This document shows, piece after piece, positions 44,121 to 54,253 of a DNA stretch of 64,000 bases. Within the stretch, counting starts at the first letter, position 1; each line of letters starts with the position of its first letter. The stretch is from Tricholoma matsutake. Taxonomy: Eukaryota; Basidiomycota; Agaricomycetes; Agaricales; Tricholomataceae. The stretch lies in the NCBI GenBank assembly GCA_026075535.2, contig AP026538.1, positions 10,044,001-10,108,000 on the forward strand. The letters are read 5' to 3'. Position numbers and translations under genes: made by a program. The notes under the pieces were generated by a model. It was not told the DNA's origin, searched no databases, and saw only the letters and a program-made list of their open reading frames with translations.

Positions 44121-44875
44121 ATGGTCGAAAGTTCCACACTTCGACCTAAATCTTCATCTCTCCTTCGTGGTCTGATTGGGCATGGTCTGGTTATGTGGGT
44201 AGATCGGGGTCGAGGGGTTCGATGGAGGAATAATTCATGTCCGAACTTGGACCATGATCGGGTTCTTCTGGTTCACGCTGCCCTAGGTAGCGGTGTCAAG
44301 GAGTCGGTAGTATCGTTGAAAGGGGGGCGTTGCAGGATGGCAAATTCAATGTCTGTAATCGGGGGTTCGGGTTCTGCTTGGAAGATGGCATAGAGGCAGA
44401 ATGCGAAGGTTAGGGCTGCCGCTGCAGCCAGGGTTGTGCCAACGACGATGGTGAGGATCGTAATCCCTGTGAGCATGGGTCTGTCTTGTCATGCCATCGT
44501 CTTGAGCTCTGCCTTTTAAATCCTTCCATATGGCTCCCCTGTCATGTTTCCCATCACGTCGTCATCAAAATCATCGTATCCAGAGTTAAAGAAGAGCTGC
44601 TGTCTGTGTTCGGCTTCTCTTTGATCGGTCTCTCGATCTTTCTGAGGTTTCTCTGGGCAGTTCATCCTATAGTGTCCAGGGCCTCGCTGTTTGCAATACT
44701 TGCAAATATATCGTGGGTAAATCAGGCTGAAATGGCCTATCTCTTGGCAGATGAAACATCTGGCATGTCTCATGTGTGGGGGGGACCAAGGCGGTTGGGT
44801 GGTTTTTGGTTCGGGTTTGGGGGTGGTCAGATCAATTACTTCAGGTGCCCTAGGCACAATCTTCGGGTCCTTCAT
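44121..44875 (-). CDS. 3' accessory frames of the chromovirus: double zinc knuckle and a short membrane protein
   Basis: Between the chromodomain and the 3' LTR lie two minus-strand frames. The first (44875-44516, 119 codons) has RCFICQEIGHFSLIYPRYIC then KYCKQRGPGHYRMNCPEKP: two consecutive knuckles, the first lacking its last Cys (Tyr instead), the second C-x2-C-x6-H-x4-C. The second (44476-44273, 67 codons) starts MLTGITILTIVVGTTLAAAA and continues ALTFAFCLYAIFQ, one strong membrane helix, then PEPPITDIEFAILQRPPFND. The knuckle frame could be the last part of pol. The membrane frame has no family I know. It may be a genuine third frame, an env-like relic or chance. Confidence 0.45.
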
Positions 44876-45052
44876 AGAATGGGAGGAGTCTCCAGAGGGA
44901 GCCCGTCATTTGTCTCTGTTGCTCCGCTCGCTGAATGACGCAAAGGGCGTCAGCGTTCAATCAGTTTTGTAGGTAGTCTCAGGTGAATCGTCGTTTGGCA
45001 GGCATATTGGGCAGTGTCATTGTGGGAAGAGAGGGGGGTTTTTGGGTTTCCA

Positions 45053-45383
45053 TCAGAGGTGGTACCTCTTCTTATATGCTGTCAGGATCTCGGGGGCATT
45101 CTTTAGGTTTGATTCGGGTTCCCATGTGTTTTTGGATGTCGGGTAGTCAACCCATTTCACGAGGTAACAGTGTGTCCTGCCATGCTTCTTGTGTGCGATC
45201 ATCGCTTCCACCTCATATTCATTTTCTCCTTCCACAAGGTCAGGTGGTGGAGTCAGGAAGTTTCATCCATGAGTGTCATTCTCATGGTATCGTGTGAGTA
45301 ATGCCGCATGGAATACTGGGTGGATCTTCCATCTCAGCGGCAGTTTCAATCCGTATGTCATTCTTGACAGGGCATCTTCAATC
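45053..45383 (-). pseudogene. Chromovirus pol C-terminus with chromodomain
   Basis: SRMTYGLKLPLRWKIHPVFH and AALLTRYHEND (post-integrase) are followed by NEYEVEAMIAHKKHGRTHCY, LVKWVDYPTSKNTWEPESNL and KNAPEILTAYKKRYHL, a canonical chromodomain that in the family directs integration to marked chromatin. It continues upstream at 47743 past the inserted TIR element. Confidence 0.92.
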
Positions 45384-45640
45384 GAGGTCTTTACACTCCC
45401 CCACCTTTCCCGTCGGACTCCGACTGGAGTCCACCAGGACTGTTCACCAGCCAACTGCCTGCAAAGTTGCCAGTCCAGTCCCAGTCCAGTCTGACTGGAC
45501 TCTGAGTGGAATCCACTCAAACACCAGATTCCACTCGGACTGGTCCAGTGGAGTTCAATGGAGTCCAGTTGGAGTTCAGTTGGAGTCCAGTTGGAGTCCG
45601 AATGGAGTCCAGTCGGATTCCGCTGAAAAAGTGTGTAAGA

Positions 45641-45720
45641 AAAGGAATTGAACCCAGATCTCTGTAGGTTGCTTATGTAATCAATCATGATGCACAATAT
45701 AACCGTTACACCACAGTACC
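45641..45720 (-). promoter_or_regulatory. Left tRNA-like module, facing outward
   Basis: On the minus strand TGTGGTGTAACGG (A box) and GGGTTCAATTCC (near-perfect B box). It is the third example of a leftward module beside a left end. Confidence 0.6.
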
Positions 45721-45918
45721 TTGTGTGAGGCATCATCTACTTGCATTAGGTACTGTGGTGCAGCTGTGTATGACAAAGCATATTGCCGCATCATCAAATG
45801 TGCCAGCTCATCACTCACCACCACCACCACCACCACTGCATGGACACCCACTGCCACCACTCCCACACCCAATCTGCCATCACCACCACCTGCAAACGAG
45901 CCGAATGGATGGAATGCA

Positions 45919-46515
45919 GGCCCAAACGATGCAGATCGCGTCGTTTGGGCCCTACATAAGTTTTTTTTTTGTTTGCTTTTTGTTTTTATAAACTAACTAA
46001 CCTGTTTTTTTAGTTTTCTAGGTTATAATCTACTGGCAACGACGCCACCACTCGCAAACAAGCCAACGCGGGCCCAAATGACGCAGATCACGTCATTTGG
46101 GCCCTACATAAGTTTTTTTCATTTGGTTTTTGTTTTTATAAACTAACTAACTCATTTTTTTAGTTTTCTAGGTTATAATCTACTTGTAACGACACCACCA
46201 CCCACAAACGAGCCAACACGGGCCCAAACGACGCAGATCACGTCGTTTGGGCCCTACATAAGTTTTCTTTGTTTTGTTTTTGTTTTTATCAACTAACTAA
46301 CTCATTTTTTGAGTTTTCTAGGTTATAATCTACTAGTAACAACACCACCACCCACAAACGAGCCAACGCGGGCCCAAACGATGCAGATCGCGTCGTTTGG
46401 GCCCTACATAAGTTTTTTTTGTTTTGTTTTTGTTTTTATCAACTAACTAACTCGTTTTTTGAGTTTTCTAGGTTATAATCTACTAGTAATGACACCACCA
46501 CCCACAAACGAGCCA
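45919..46515 (+). repeat. Four tandem 150-bp units, each a long palindrome plus an intron-like spacer
   Basis: GGCCCAAACGA(C/T)GCAGATC-type palindromes start at 45919, 46071, 46221 and 46371 (period 150-152). Each is followed by CTACATAAGTTTTTT, a T-rich spacer with AACTAACTAACT (branch-point-like) and TTTTTTTAG or TTTTTTGAG, then TTTTCTAGGTTATAATCTACT and CCACCACCCACAAACGAGCC. Confidence 0.85.
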
Positions 46516-47393
46516 ACACACCCACCCCACCCTATGAGCCCCTGCTCATAGGGTGGATCGTGAGTGTGTGCAGTCGACGACGACAATGACGACGCTGCCT
46601 ACCAGCACCAGGACCCAGAACGACCCAGACCCAATGACACCCATGCCAGCCCCCTCCTCCCTGTCCAAATGGGATGTGAGGGTGTCGATAAAGGATAGGA
46701 GATGGCAGAGGGGTACCGGGAGACCTGCGGAGCAGGATACCCACCTGGTAAGCGCCCACCTACCCCCTCCCTTGCATGCCACATCACTGACCATTCCCCC
46801 CAACCCCTCCAAACTAGGAGACCCACAAAACTGACAACACACCCACCCCATGCCGACGAGCACCTGCTCATCGGGTGGATGGCGGGTACACCAGGGTTAC
46901 GATGATCACGGCACCCATCCCAATGCCTACGAGCTTCTGCTCGTAGGGTGGATGATGGGTGCGGCTTGCTACGGCGACAGACGCATGCGAGGAGGGGTGG
47001 GCAACAACACCCACCCCAGACCGCATCCCCCAACCCCCCCTCCCCCGCATTTTGTGTGGGGAGGTCTTTATTATTTTTAATTTATCTCTGCTCCCCCCTC
47101 ACACCGAATGTGAGAGGTATATATATTGTAGTACTTACAAATCCCCCTCTCGCACCGAACGCGAGGGGTTTAGTTTTTTATGTACATAGTAATAATCCCC
47201 CCCCTCTTGCAAGATGTGAGAGGGGTTTTTTTTTGTTTATTATTATATTATACCCACTCCCTTGTGTCCTACACGAGGGATGTGGCTAATTAAAATTTTT
47301 TGATCTTAATTGTTTGAAAAATGCCTCCTTGAAGAATATGAAAAGTTGAGTCATAAGTAAACCTTATATTGAACCCTAATAAATCTCCTGTGG

Positions 47394-47467
47394 CTCAAGT
47401 GGTTGAGCACACTTGTTTGGTTTGTCATGTGATTCCTTATGGTGAGGTCTTGAGTTCAATTCCTGCA
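47394..47467 (+). promoter_or_regulatory. Right tRNA-like module, facing outward
   Basis: GTGGCTCAAGTGG (A box) and GAGTTCAATTCCTGC (B box), virtually the same as 3058-3135. Confidence 0.6.
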
Positions 47468-47742
47468 GTACACAAATTTATTTTGTGGGTACTTTATGAA
47501 ATTCACCAACTCTGAAGTCCTTTGAGCTCATATCTAATTGACTTATCATTTGGTTGAAATGCATTCCAGTTGGACTCCAGTTGGACTCCACTTGGACTCC
47601 ACTTGGACTCCAATGGGCAATTGAACTCTACATGACTTAGTGTAGTTCAATTGGACTCCACTCGGACTCCACTCAGACTCCAGTGGACTCCAGTCAGTCT
47701 GGTCAGAGTCCACTAGGACAGGTGGGGGACTGTAAAGTACTG

Positions 47743-49330
47743 CTTCAATCATGAAGGGCCCTTCTTGTTTTGGTGCCAACTTTCTCGTTGGGTAGCCAAT
47801 CTTCAGGTTCTCGGAGTCAAGCCATACTTGTTCTCTAACCTTGAATGGTTCATATCGCCCTTTCGTTCGGGTGGCCATAGCCTGTCTGGCTAGTTTGTGT
47901 GCGGCAAGAGCTTCCCTTCTTGCAGAGAGAAGTTCTTGGATTCTCTGTTCGGCGGCCAGCATGTTTGTCTTTTCATAGGGGGTGGGGATAGCGCGTGGTT
48001 GATATCCCATCATCAAGTAGAATGGCGAGTGTTTTACTGTGGAGTGCGTCTTCTGGTTGTGCGCAAATTCTGCTGTTGGGAGATAACGTTCCCAATCTTC
48101 GGGTTTGTTCAAACAGAACATGTGGAGGTAAACCTCTAGCTCTTGGTTTACTCGCTCCATTTCTCCATCGGTCTGGGGGTGATAGGCGGTGCTCATGGAT
48201 AGCTTGATTCCGAGCAGTTGTCCGAGTTCTCAGAAGAGTTTGGACGCAAATTGAGGGTCTCTGTCTGAGATGATTCTTCCAGGGAGTCCAAATCTTGTGT
48301 ACACATGGTGCAGGTAGAGGTCTGCAGTGGCAAGTGCGTCGATCGTCTTCATACAAGGGATAAAAATTACCCCCTTTGTAAGACCATGGTCTACCATGAC
48401 CATGATTGAGTCAAATCCATTTATTATGGGCAGATCTGTAATGAAGTCCGTTGTTACCAGCTCAAATGGTCTGCTGGCATCAGATGATATCGGTGTCAGT
48501 GGTGGGGTCGTTGGGTGTGTGTTAACCTTCATTTTCTGGCACTTTGCGCAGCCTTCGATGTATTTCTTGATAAAGTTAACCATTCCTGGCAACCAGTAGT
48601 GTTTGAAGGTCCAGTCCATGGTTATGTAACAGTCTTTTGGAATTTTGAGATGTAATCTGCTTGTTAAAGCCTTACAACTTATCCTGGCATTTCCAGACTT
48701 TTTGTACACAATGTCAATATATGATTGAAAAGGTTTGTCATTATGCCTCAGTGGTTTTTACAGAATTAAACATATTAAACATAAAACAATTTTTCCAGTC
48801 TATACATTTTCCGAGGTTTTAAGAAAAATGTATGAACTGGAAAAATTGTTTTGTGTATAATAGGTTTAATTCTGTAAAAATTACTGAAGCATAATGACAA
48901 AACATTTTTGGTCCTATCTTGACATTGTGTACAAAAAGTCCTGGAATGCCAGGATAAGTTGTAAGGCTTTAACAAGCAGATTACATCTCAAAATTCCAGA
49001 AGACTGTTACATAACCATGGACTGGACCTTCAAACACTAGCCACCAGTAGTCGCGTCAGATCAGTTCAATCATTTGCCATTGTCCAGGGTGTCCTGTCAT
49101 GATGCTATCATGGTATTTTCATATGATAGCTTGGCGGAGGGTTTCGTCCTGTGGCACATAGCATCTGTCTTTGAAAAAGAGCAGGCCGTCTTCAAATTTC
49201 CAGTCCTCCAATGCAGACTTGATTGGGGGAGTTCCGTTGTTCTTCAGGGCTCATAAAGCATCATTTACGAGGTCATCCTTCATTATTGCTGAGACCAGGG
49301 CTCCCTGGAGCTCAGTGTCGATCGTTTTGA
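47743..49330 (-). pseudogene. Chromovirus integrase, interrupted by the foldback MITE
   Basis: Upstream of the MITE the minus strand gives ETLRQAII, HDSIMTGHPGQWQMIELI, a TGA, then RDYWW (zinc region H-x3-H side). Beyond it come [60 protein letters not shown] and STAYHPQTDGEMERVNQELE with the catalytic D, D, E. After that come the GPFMIE SH3-like end and the TIR-element junction at 47743. One TGA lies at a CGA position and a further stop near 48229 interrupts the core. Confidence 0.92.
48597..49039. mobile_element. 443-bp foldback hAT-type MITE in the integrase zinc region
   Basis: Almost the whole element is one inverted repeat: TAGTGTTTGAAGGTCCAGTC at both ends and arms of about 210 bp with few mismatches. 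The TSD is GCAACCAG (48589-48596) against GCCACCAG (49040-49047), 7 of 8. The terminal 20 bp differ by one base from those of 39253-40076, so the two belong to one family or use one transposase. Confidence 0.93.
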
Positions 49331-49496
49331 CGAACAGTTTGTCAGCGAGGATGGTCTTGTCCTCGTTATCGGTGTCTTCTTTGGCTATGTGATCTGCTCT
49401 CCTCGATAGGGCGTCAGATTGTACCATCTGTGATCCTGGTACGTGTTGTAGCTTCCGGTTGAATTGTGACAGGTAGATGGCCCATCTAGCCTGTCA

Positions 49497-50880
49497 TTAG
49501 TCTAGTTTCTGTGGCTGACAGAAGTATGTCAGGTTCTTGTGATCGGATAGTACCATCACAGGGAACGGTGTCCCCTGCAGGTAGTGTCTCCATGTCTCCA
49601 GCGCTCGGATCACTCCCAATAGTTCCCAGTCGTATATCTCATAATTCCTTTCTGCTTTGTTGAAAGAGTGTGAGATGTATCTGCATGGGTGCCAGTCTCC
49701 GTTGGCGTCCTGTTGTCTGAGTACTGCGCCTGTCACAAATTTTGAGGCATCAGATTCCACCACAAATGGATTCGTTGCATCTGGCATCAGCAGTACTGGG
49801 GTCTCATTGAACTTCCCTTTTAGCGTATCGAATGACTGCTGGCAGTTGTTCATCCATTCAAATTTCTGGTTCTTCTTCGTCAAATCGTTTAGCGGTCTGG
49901 CCAGATCTGCAAAGTGTCTGATGAATCTTCAATAGAAGTTCCCAAATCCTAGGAAGGATCTTACATCCTTCACTGTCCTTGGCGTGGGCCAGTCCTTGAT
50001 CCCAGCCAGTTTCATGTTGTCCATTGCAAGTTCATTGGGTCTGATGATCATGCCCAAGAACTCGACTTCCTGTACACTGAATCTGCACTTCTCTATTTTC
50101 AGGTAGAGATCACATTGTTGTAGTCATTTGAGGACCCTTTTGGTCCTTATCCGGTGTTCTTCTTCCATCTTTGAGAAGATCAGGATGTCATCCATATAGA
50201 TGACGAGCCATCCTTCATCTAGCATATCTCGGAAGAGATCATTCATCATCGCCTGGAATGTTGCCGGTGAGTTGCACAGCCCAAAGAACATCACCATTGG
50301 CTCGAATAGCCCTCGGTTAGTCTTGAATGCTGCCTTCCACTCGTCTCCTTTCTTTATCCATATGTTATGATATCCCCATCGAATATCAAGTTTTGTGAAA
50401 AATCTTGCTCCCTTCAGCTTGTCCAAGAGGTCTCCAATCAGTGGCAGGGGGTAGTTGTTCCGGATCGTTCCTTCGTTCAGATACCGATAATCTTGGCAAG
50501 GTCGTAGAGCATCGGAGTCCTTCTTCGACACGAAGAAGAATGGGGATGCCATGGGTGATTTCGATGGTCGGATGTATCCTTTTTCCAGGTTTTCATCTAG
50601 AAACTCATTGAGTTTCTCTTGTTCTTTCGGTGTCAGCGGGTAGACTTTGCAATCCTTTGGTACAAAGCCTTCTTTCAGGTCGATCACATGGTCCCATGGT
50701 TTCGATTCCGGGAATCGTTCGGATGCGGCTTTCTTGAATACCTGTCTGTATTTCTGGTATTCCAGTGGCAGTAAGTCGTCCAGGGTCTGTTTGCTGGCCT
50801 CTTTCCCCTCATCTTGTTCATGCGTGAGTCGCTGGGAAATGGATGTTTTTGCTCTGATCCATGCGCTTTTCCAGAATATG
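49497..50880 (-). pseudogene. Chromovirus reverse transcriptase and RNase H
   Basis: RT gives [80 protein letters not shown] and [14 protein letters not shown] (YMDD). After a stop near 50122 come [20 protein letters not shown] and [10 protein letters not shown]. RNase H gives [40 protein letters not shown] and [11 protein letters not shown]. In the family these copy the element RNA into DNA in virus-like particles. Stops mark it as inactive. Confidence 0.93.
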
Positions 50881-51239
50881 TATCATGGGGAGTTCTTGGC
50901 CTTTGTAATCCTGGAGATCGTGTTTGTTTTCCATATGTATATATGGGTGGGTCCTCGGTGTTCCTTGGTCAGGGGTGGTTCTTCTGGTGGTTCAAATACG
51001 CCAATGACTGGTTCTCCTCGTACATAAGCGATCAGGAGGTCTGTTGCATCTTGTTCATGGGTTTCTTTCATTGCTTGTATTTCCATGCCGGTGTCTGCCA
51101 GTAGTTCCTTGTCGGGTACCTCCTCGATTTTTACTTGAGGGGGGGTCTCCCTGGGCATTGGTACTCTCGTTTCGGTAGTACCATGATCTGGGGTTCCATA
51201 ATCATGTGTCGGGGTAGCCTCTTGGGGTTTCTTTGTCCT

Positions 51240-51790
51240 GTTTCATAGAGCCACTTTCAAGTTCCATTTGCTGGTGCTTCCCTCCCCTGTGGAGGTTAGC
51301 AATTCCTTCATCTTTTGCATGATTCATCGTGCCCTGTCACATTCGTCATTTTTGCCCATTTCCAGTTGCTTCTTCTTCTGGTTTTCTCAGGTCTTGGCAA
51401 CAGCACATCGTGCTGCTTCAAGGTTTCTGGCTTCTTTAGGAGTGCTGTTGCTTCTGGTCTTTGCAACAGCTATCTGGGCAGAATTCAGTTCTTTGGCTTT
51501 CTTTTTGGAAAGCCTTTCCTTCGTCTTTGCCATGGCCAGTTGTGCCCGGGCAAGGTTCCTCTCCTTCTCTTCAGAGAGTCTTTTTCTTGTTTTTGCCATG
51601 GCCAGTCTGGCTCAGGCAAGGTTCTTCTCTTTCTCTTCAGCGAGCCTTTGTCTTGTTTTGGCCACGATGCATTGAATTCGTGCCATCTTGTTGTTTGGCG
51701 CCTCCCTTCTAGTATCGACCCTGGGGAGGTTTAGGGTATTGGGGAGGGCCCGTTTGGCTCTTCTTGTCTTCTCCAAGATTTGTTGGATTT
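51240..51790 (-). other. Coiled-coil linker of the chromovirus polyprotein, built of internal repeats
   Basis: Three to four tandem copies of a 27-30 residue unit, such as AQLAMAKTKERLSKKKAKEL, KNLA*ARLAMAKTRKRLSEE and AVAKTRSNSTPKEARNLEAA, lie between protease and RT. Repetition of the unit at the DNA level is visible (GCCATGGCCAGT recurs). Its role is unknown. Confidence 0.6.
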
Positions 51791-51797
51791 GAGCCCA

Positions 51798-53293
51798 TCA
51801 TTGTTCATCTTGGAACTCAAGAGTTCCTTTCTTCCAGTTGATAATCGGGTTTACTTCCTGCAGCCATGATAGGCCCAGGATCACCGAGTCTTTGCCGAGT
51901 CCAGCGACTAGGTATTCCATTGGGTAGCTCCATCCATTGATGTGGAGCCTCCCTTTCATGTATCTCGTGATCGTTCCCTGCCTGTTCAGGGTCCCATCTA
52001 CATTTGTGGCCTGGACAGTATAGCCTAAGGGATATGTCTTGATCCCTTCTCGTTCAACAGATTTCGAGTCGAGGAAGACTCCTCCTGCTCCAGAGTCGAG
52101 GAGCGCGTTTGTTGCGACATCTTTTCCGTTGTCTGACTCAGCTACCCGAATAGACAGGTGCATAGATTGTCTATTCATGGTAGCTAAGAGTACAGATCCT
52201 ATGGAGACTTCAGCGGTGACTGGCGTCGTATCAGGCCGCTGTTCTAAAAACCCAATTCCTCTAAGAGGTTGAGGGCCCATTCTTTTTCTTCATCATCGAG
52301 TTCATCCAGCATTATGTGGACTCTCTGATAGGTGTCTACCCCAGTCTTCTTCTGGGTGAAGCAGTTTCGGTAGGGAGGGGGCACTGATTCTGTCTGGGTG
52401 GGGTCTTTTCCATCCCTGTGGTCGGATGATCAGTGTCCTGGTTGGTGGCAGGTGAAACACAATCCTTTTCGGAGGTGTTCCACTCGTTCTTGGTTCGTCA
52501 GTTGGTTGATGTCAAGGGAAGGCTGTCCCTTCTTCATCATCTCTTTCATCCTCTGGTTTTGCCTGGTCTTTCCCAGAATTGCCATGGCTCGTTTTCATTG
52601 GCCTTCATATTTCGAAGCTGCCTTTATCCAGCCTTCGAGAGTGTTGGGTACTGTTTCCATTGTGTGTACCCTCTTCAGTAATTCAGGGTGCAGTCCATCC
52701 ATGAAGTACTCGATCATGGCTGCATCTTCTGTGATTCCCGTCCTGTCTTTCAGGATGTGGAAGTTTGCCACATATTCTTCGAGGTTCCCTGAACCTTGTT
52801 TGAGATTCTTGATCTCAGTCTTTGCCGTTCCGGCATCGTCGATCGGTGAGAAGGCCTCTAAGACCTTCTGTCAGAAGTCTGCATATTCACCAAATCCCTC
52901 AGATTGGTGTTGGTTGATGAATGCCTGCACCCAGGCAGCTGCTGTCCCTCCATTCATGAAGGACAGTGTGAAGATGATCTTATTGTCATTTGTGTCATAG
53001 ACCTGGTCGTTGATTCGCAAGTACAGGTCTATCTCCTGCAGGAACTTGGGGGTTTTGGTCCGCTCTCCTGAGAAGTCTGTGGGTGATCGGATTCGAATGT
53101 CCTTCACGGACGTCATGGGTGTGGTCGCGGTGGGTTCGGACATCTCGTTATAGAGGTCATCGATTTCGTCGATTAGGAAGTGGGTGGATGTTTTGGGTGG
53201 GGGTGTGTGTGACTGTTCGAAGTCTTCGTCGGTGAGGTAGTCTCCTCTTTGTCTGTCAGTTGATCTGTAGAACCAACGCTGTGCTGGGGTCAA
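51798..53293 (-). pseudogene. Chromovirus gag and aspartic protease
   Basis: Gag starts MTPAQRWFYRSTDRQRGDYL and has IRSPTDFSGERTKTPKFLQE, FTLSFMNGGTAAAWVQAFIN, TEIKNLKQGSGNLEEYVANF and EYFMDGLHPELLKRVHTMET. It ends in a knuckle CFTCHQPGH then H where the fourth ligand Cys is expected. Protease follows with DVATNALLDSGAGGVFLDSK (DSG) and VAGLGKDSVILGLSWLQEVN. Gag packages RNA; the protease matures the particle. Stops occur near 52870, 52595 and 52430. Confidence 0.92.
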
Positions 53294-53445
53294 GTAACAG
53301 ACTAGTCTTCCATTGTATCGATACCAAGATGAACATGGCTGTGGTTCTGCTTCTCTTGGTGGTTGGTCTGGGGTTTGTCTAAACCCGGGTCATTGTGGAG
53401 TGTTTCGAGACGTATTGCCTACACCTAGGTAGGTGGGCTAGCAGA

Positions 53446-53457
53446 TAGTTTAGATCT
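53446..53457 (-). promoter_or_regulatory. Putative self-priming primer-binding site
   Basis: Two bases inside the 5' LTR the sense strand reads AGATCTAAACTA. The same 12 bases on the opposite strand lie inside the LTR (plus 43573-43584 and 53684-53695), so the RNA segment TAGTTTAGATCT can pair with it. This is the layout known for Tf1-type self-priming. Confidence 0.6.
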
Positions 53458-53459
53458 TA

Positions 53460-54219
53460 TGTTAAGGGCAAAGCCTCAACCACTCGATCTAGTTGTTGTC
53501 GTTCAATGAGGTGCTTCCTCGACAAGTCGTTCGGCACTAGTCTTACTCAGAGTGTCCGACATAAGATAGGTAGTGCACTCTAGCAGGGCTTCTGTGTAGA
53601 GTCGTTCAGGTTCACGCACTAAGGGGCTTCCTTAGTGGTTTTGAGTAAGTTTGCGAGTTGCAAGCTAAGGCTGTTGATTGCCTAGATCTAAACTAAGGAC
53701 ATCCCTACTACAAGTCGCAGTACTTTTACTAATAGGAAGGTCCTTATCATCCAATCGGAAAGGTGGATGCATATCAGTGTAACAATAGAAACAATAGGCC
53801 TCATGCCTTGCATGAGGCGTCCGATGTCACGGAGTGCTGCGGCGCAGCATGACAGGAAGCAATAGCAGATAAGCCTCATGCCTAGCATGAGGTGTCCAAT
53901 GTCACGGATCCAATGTCAAGGATCCAATGTCAAGGACACACTGCAGCACAGCATGTCGATCATGAGAGTCCGATGTCACGGACCTCATGTCAGGGGGCTG
54001 TCATATCACAGCATGTGTGGGAGTGGGTTTGGGTGCATGGAGTCACCATGTGTCAAGGGTGCCTTCCATGGGAAGGGGATTGAATGCATGCAGTCGGCAT
54101 GTGTTGTGTGTGTGTCTGATGTCAAGGGCATGCCCTAGGCATGAATCAAGGGGTGCCTCCTGTCTGGAGGGGATCGTCGGGTGCGTCGGGTTCCATGAGT
54201 TACAAGGAAAATTGTAATA
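53460..54219 (-). repeat. 5' LTR of the chromovirus
   Basis: 760 bp, collinear with 43349-44107. In sense orientation the first bases are TATTACAATT instead of TGTTACAATT (one transition). The TATA-like site is altered (TAAAAG). Both LTRs contain a series of CATGAGGC/GTCACGGA short repeats. Confidence 0.93.
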
Positions 54220-54253
54220 CCACGTGATTGTCATGTTAATATTTTTGAGACAG

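Larger units (their letters stand above)
45384..47742. mobile_element. 2359-bp non-autonomous TIR element (third family member) in chromovirus pol
   Basis: The left end GAGGTCTTTACACTCCCCC (45384) and the right end, read inward as CAGTACTTTACAGTCCCCC (ending 47742), are flanked by a perfect 8-bp TSD CTTCAATC (45376-45383 and 47743-47750). The pol frame rejoins as GPFMIE-DALSRM across it. Contents in order: GGACTCC/GGAGTCC subterminal array, leftward tRNA-like module (45641-45720), GTATGAC/ATCATC block, four 150-bp palindrome units (45919-46515), TACGAGC hairpins, hairpin-plus-T modules (47031-47232), rightward tRNA-like module (47394-47467), GGACTCC array. It has no gene. Confidence 0.93.
43349..54219 (-). 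mobile_element. Nearly full-length Ty3/Gypsy chromovirus with two LTRs
   Basis: LTRs of 759 bp (43349-44107) and 760 bp (53460-54219) flank gag-pol on the minus strand. The bases outside are CCATG (43344-43348) and CCACG (54220-54224), a 5-bp TSD with one transition at a CpG. The element was 10.9 kb here only because it hosts two DNA elements (45384-47742 and 48597-49039); without them it is about 8.05 kb. Polyprotein order is gag, protease, coiled linker, RT, RNase H, integrase, chromodomain, then an extra 3' frame. LTRs differ mostly by C/T and G/A changes. Confidence 0.95.

Noticed and set aside
45919..46515. CRISPR-like regular repeat spacing
   Set aside because: Eukaryotic context, spacers are nearly identical to each other, and no cas gene is present. 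It is a tandem repeat.
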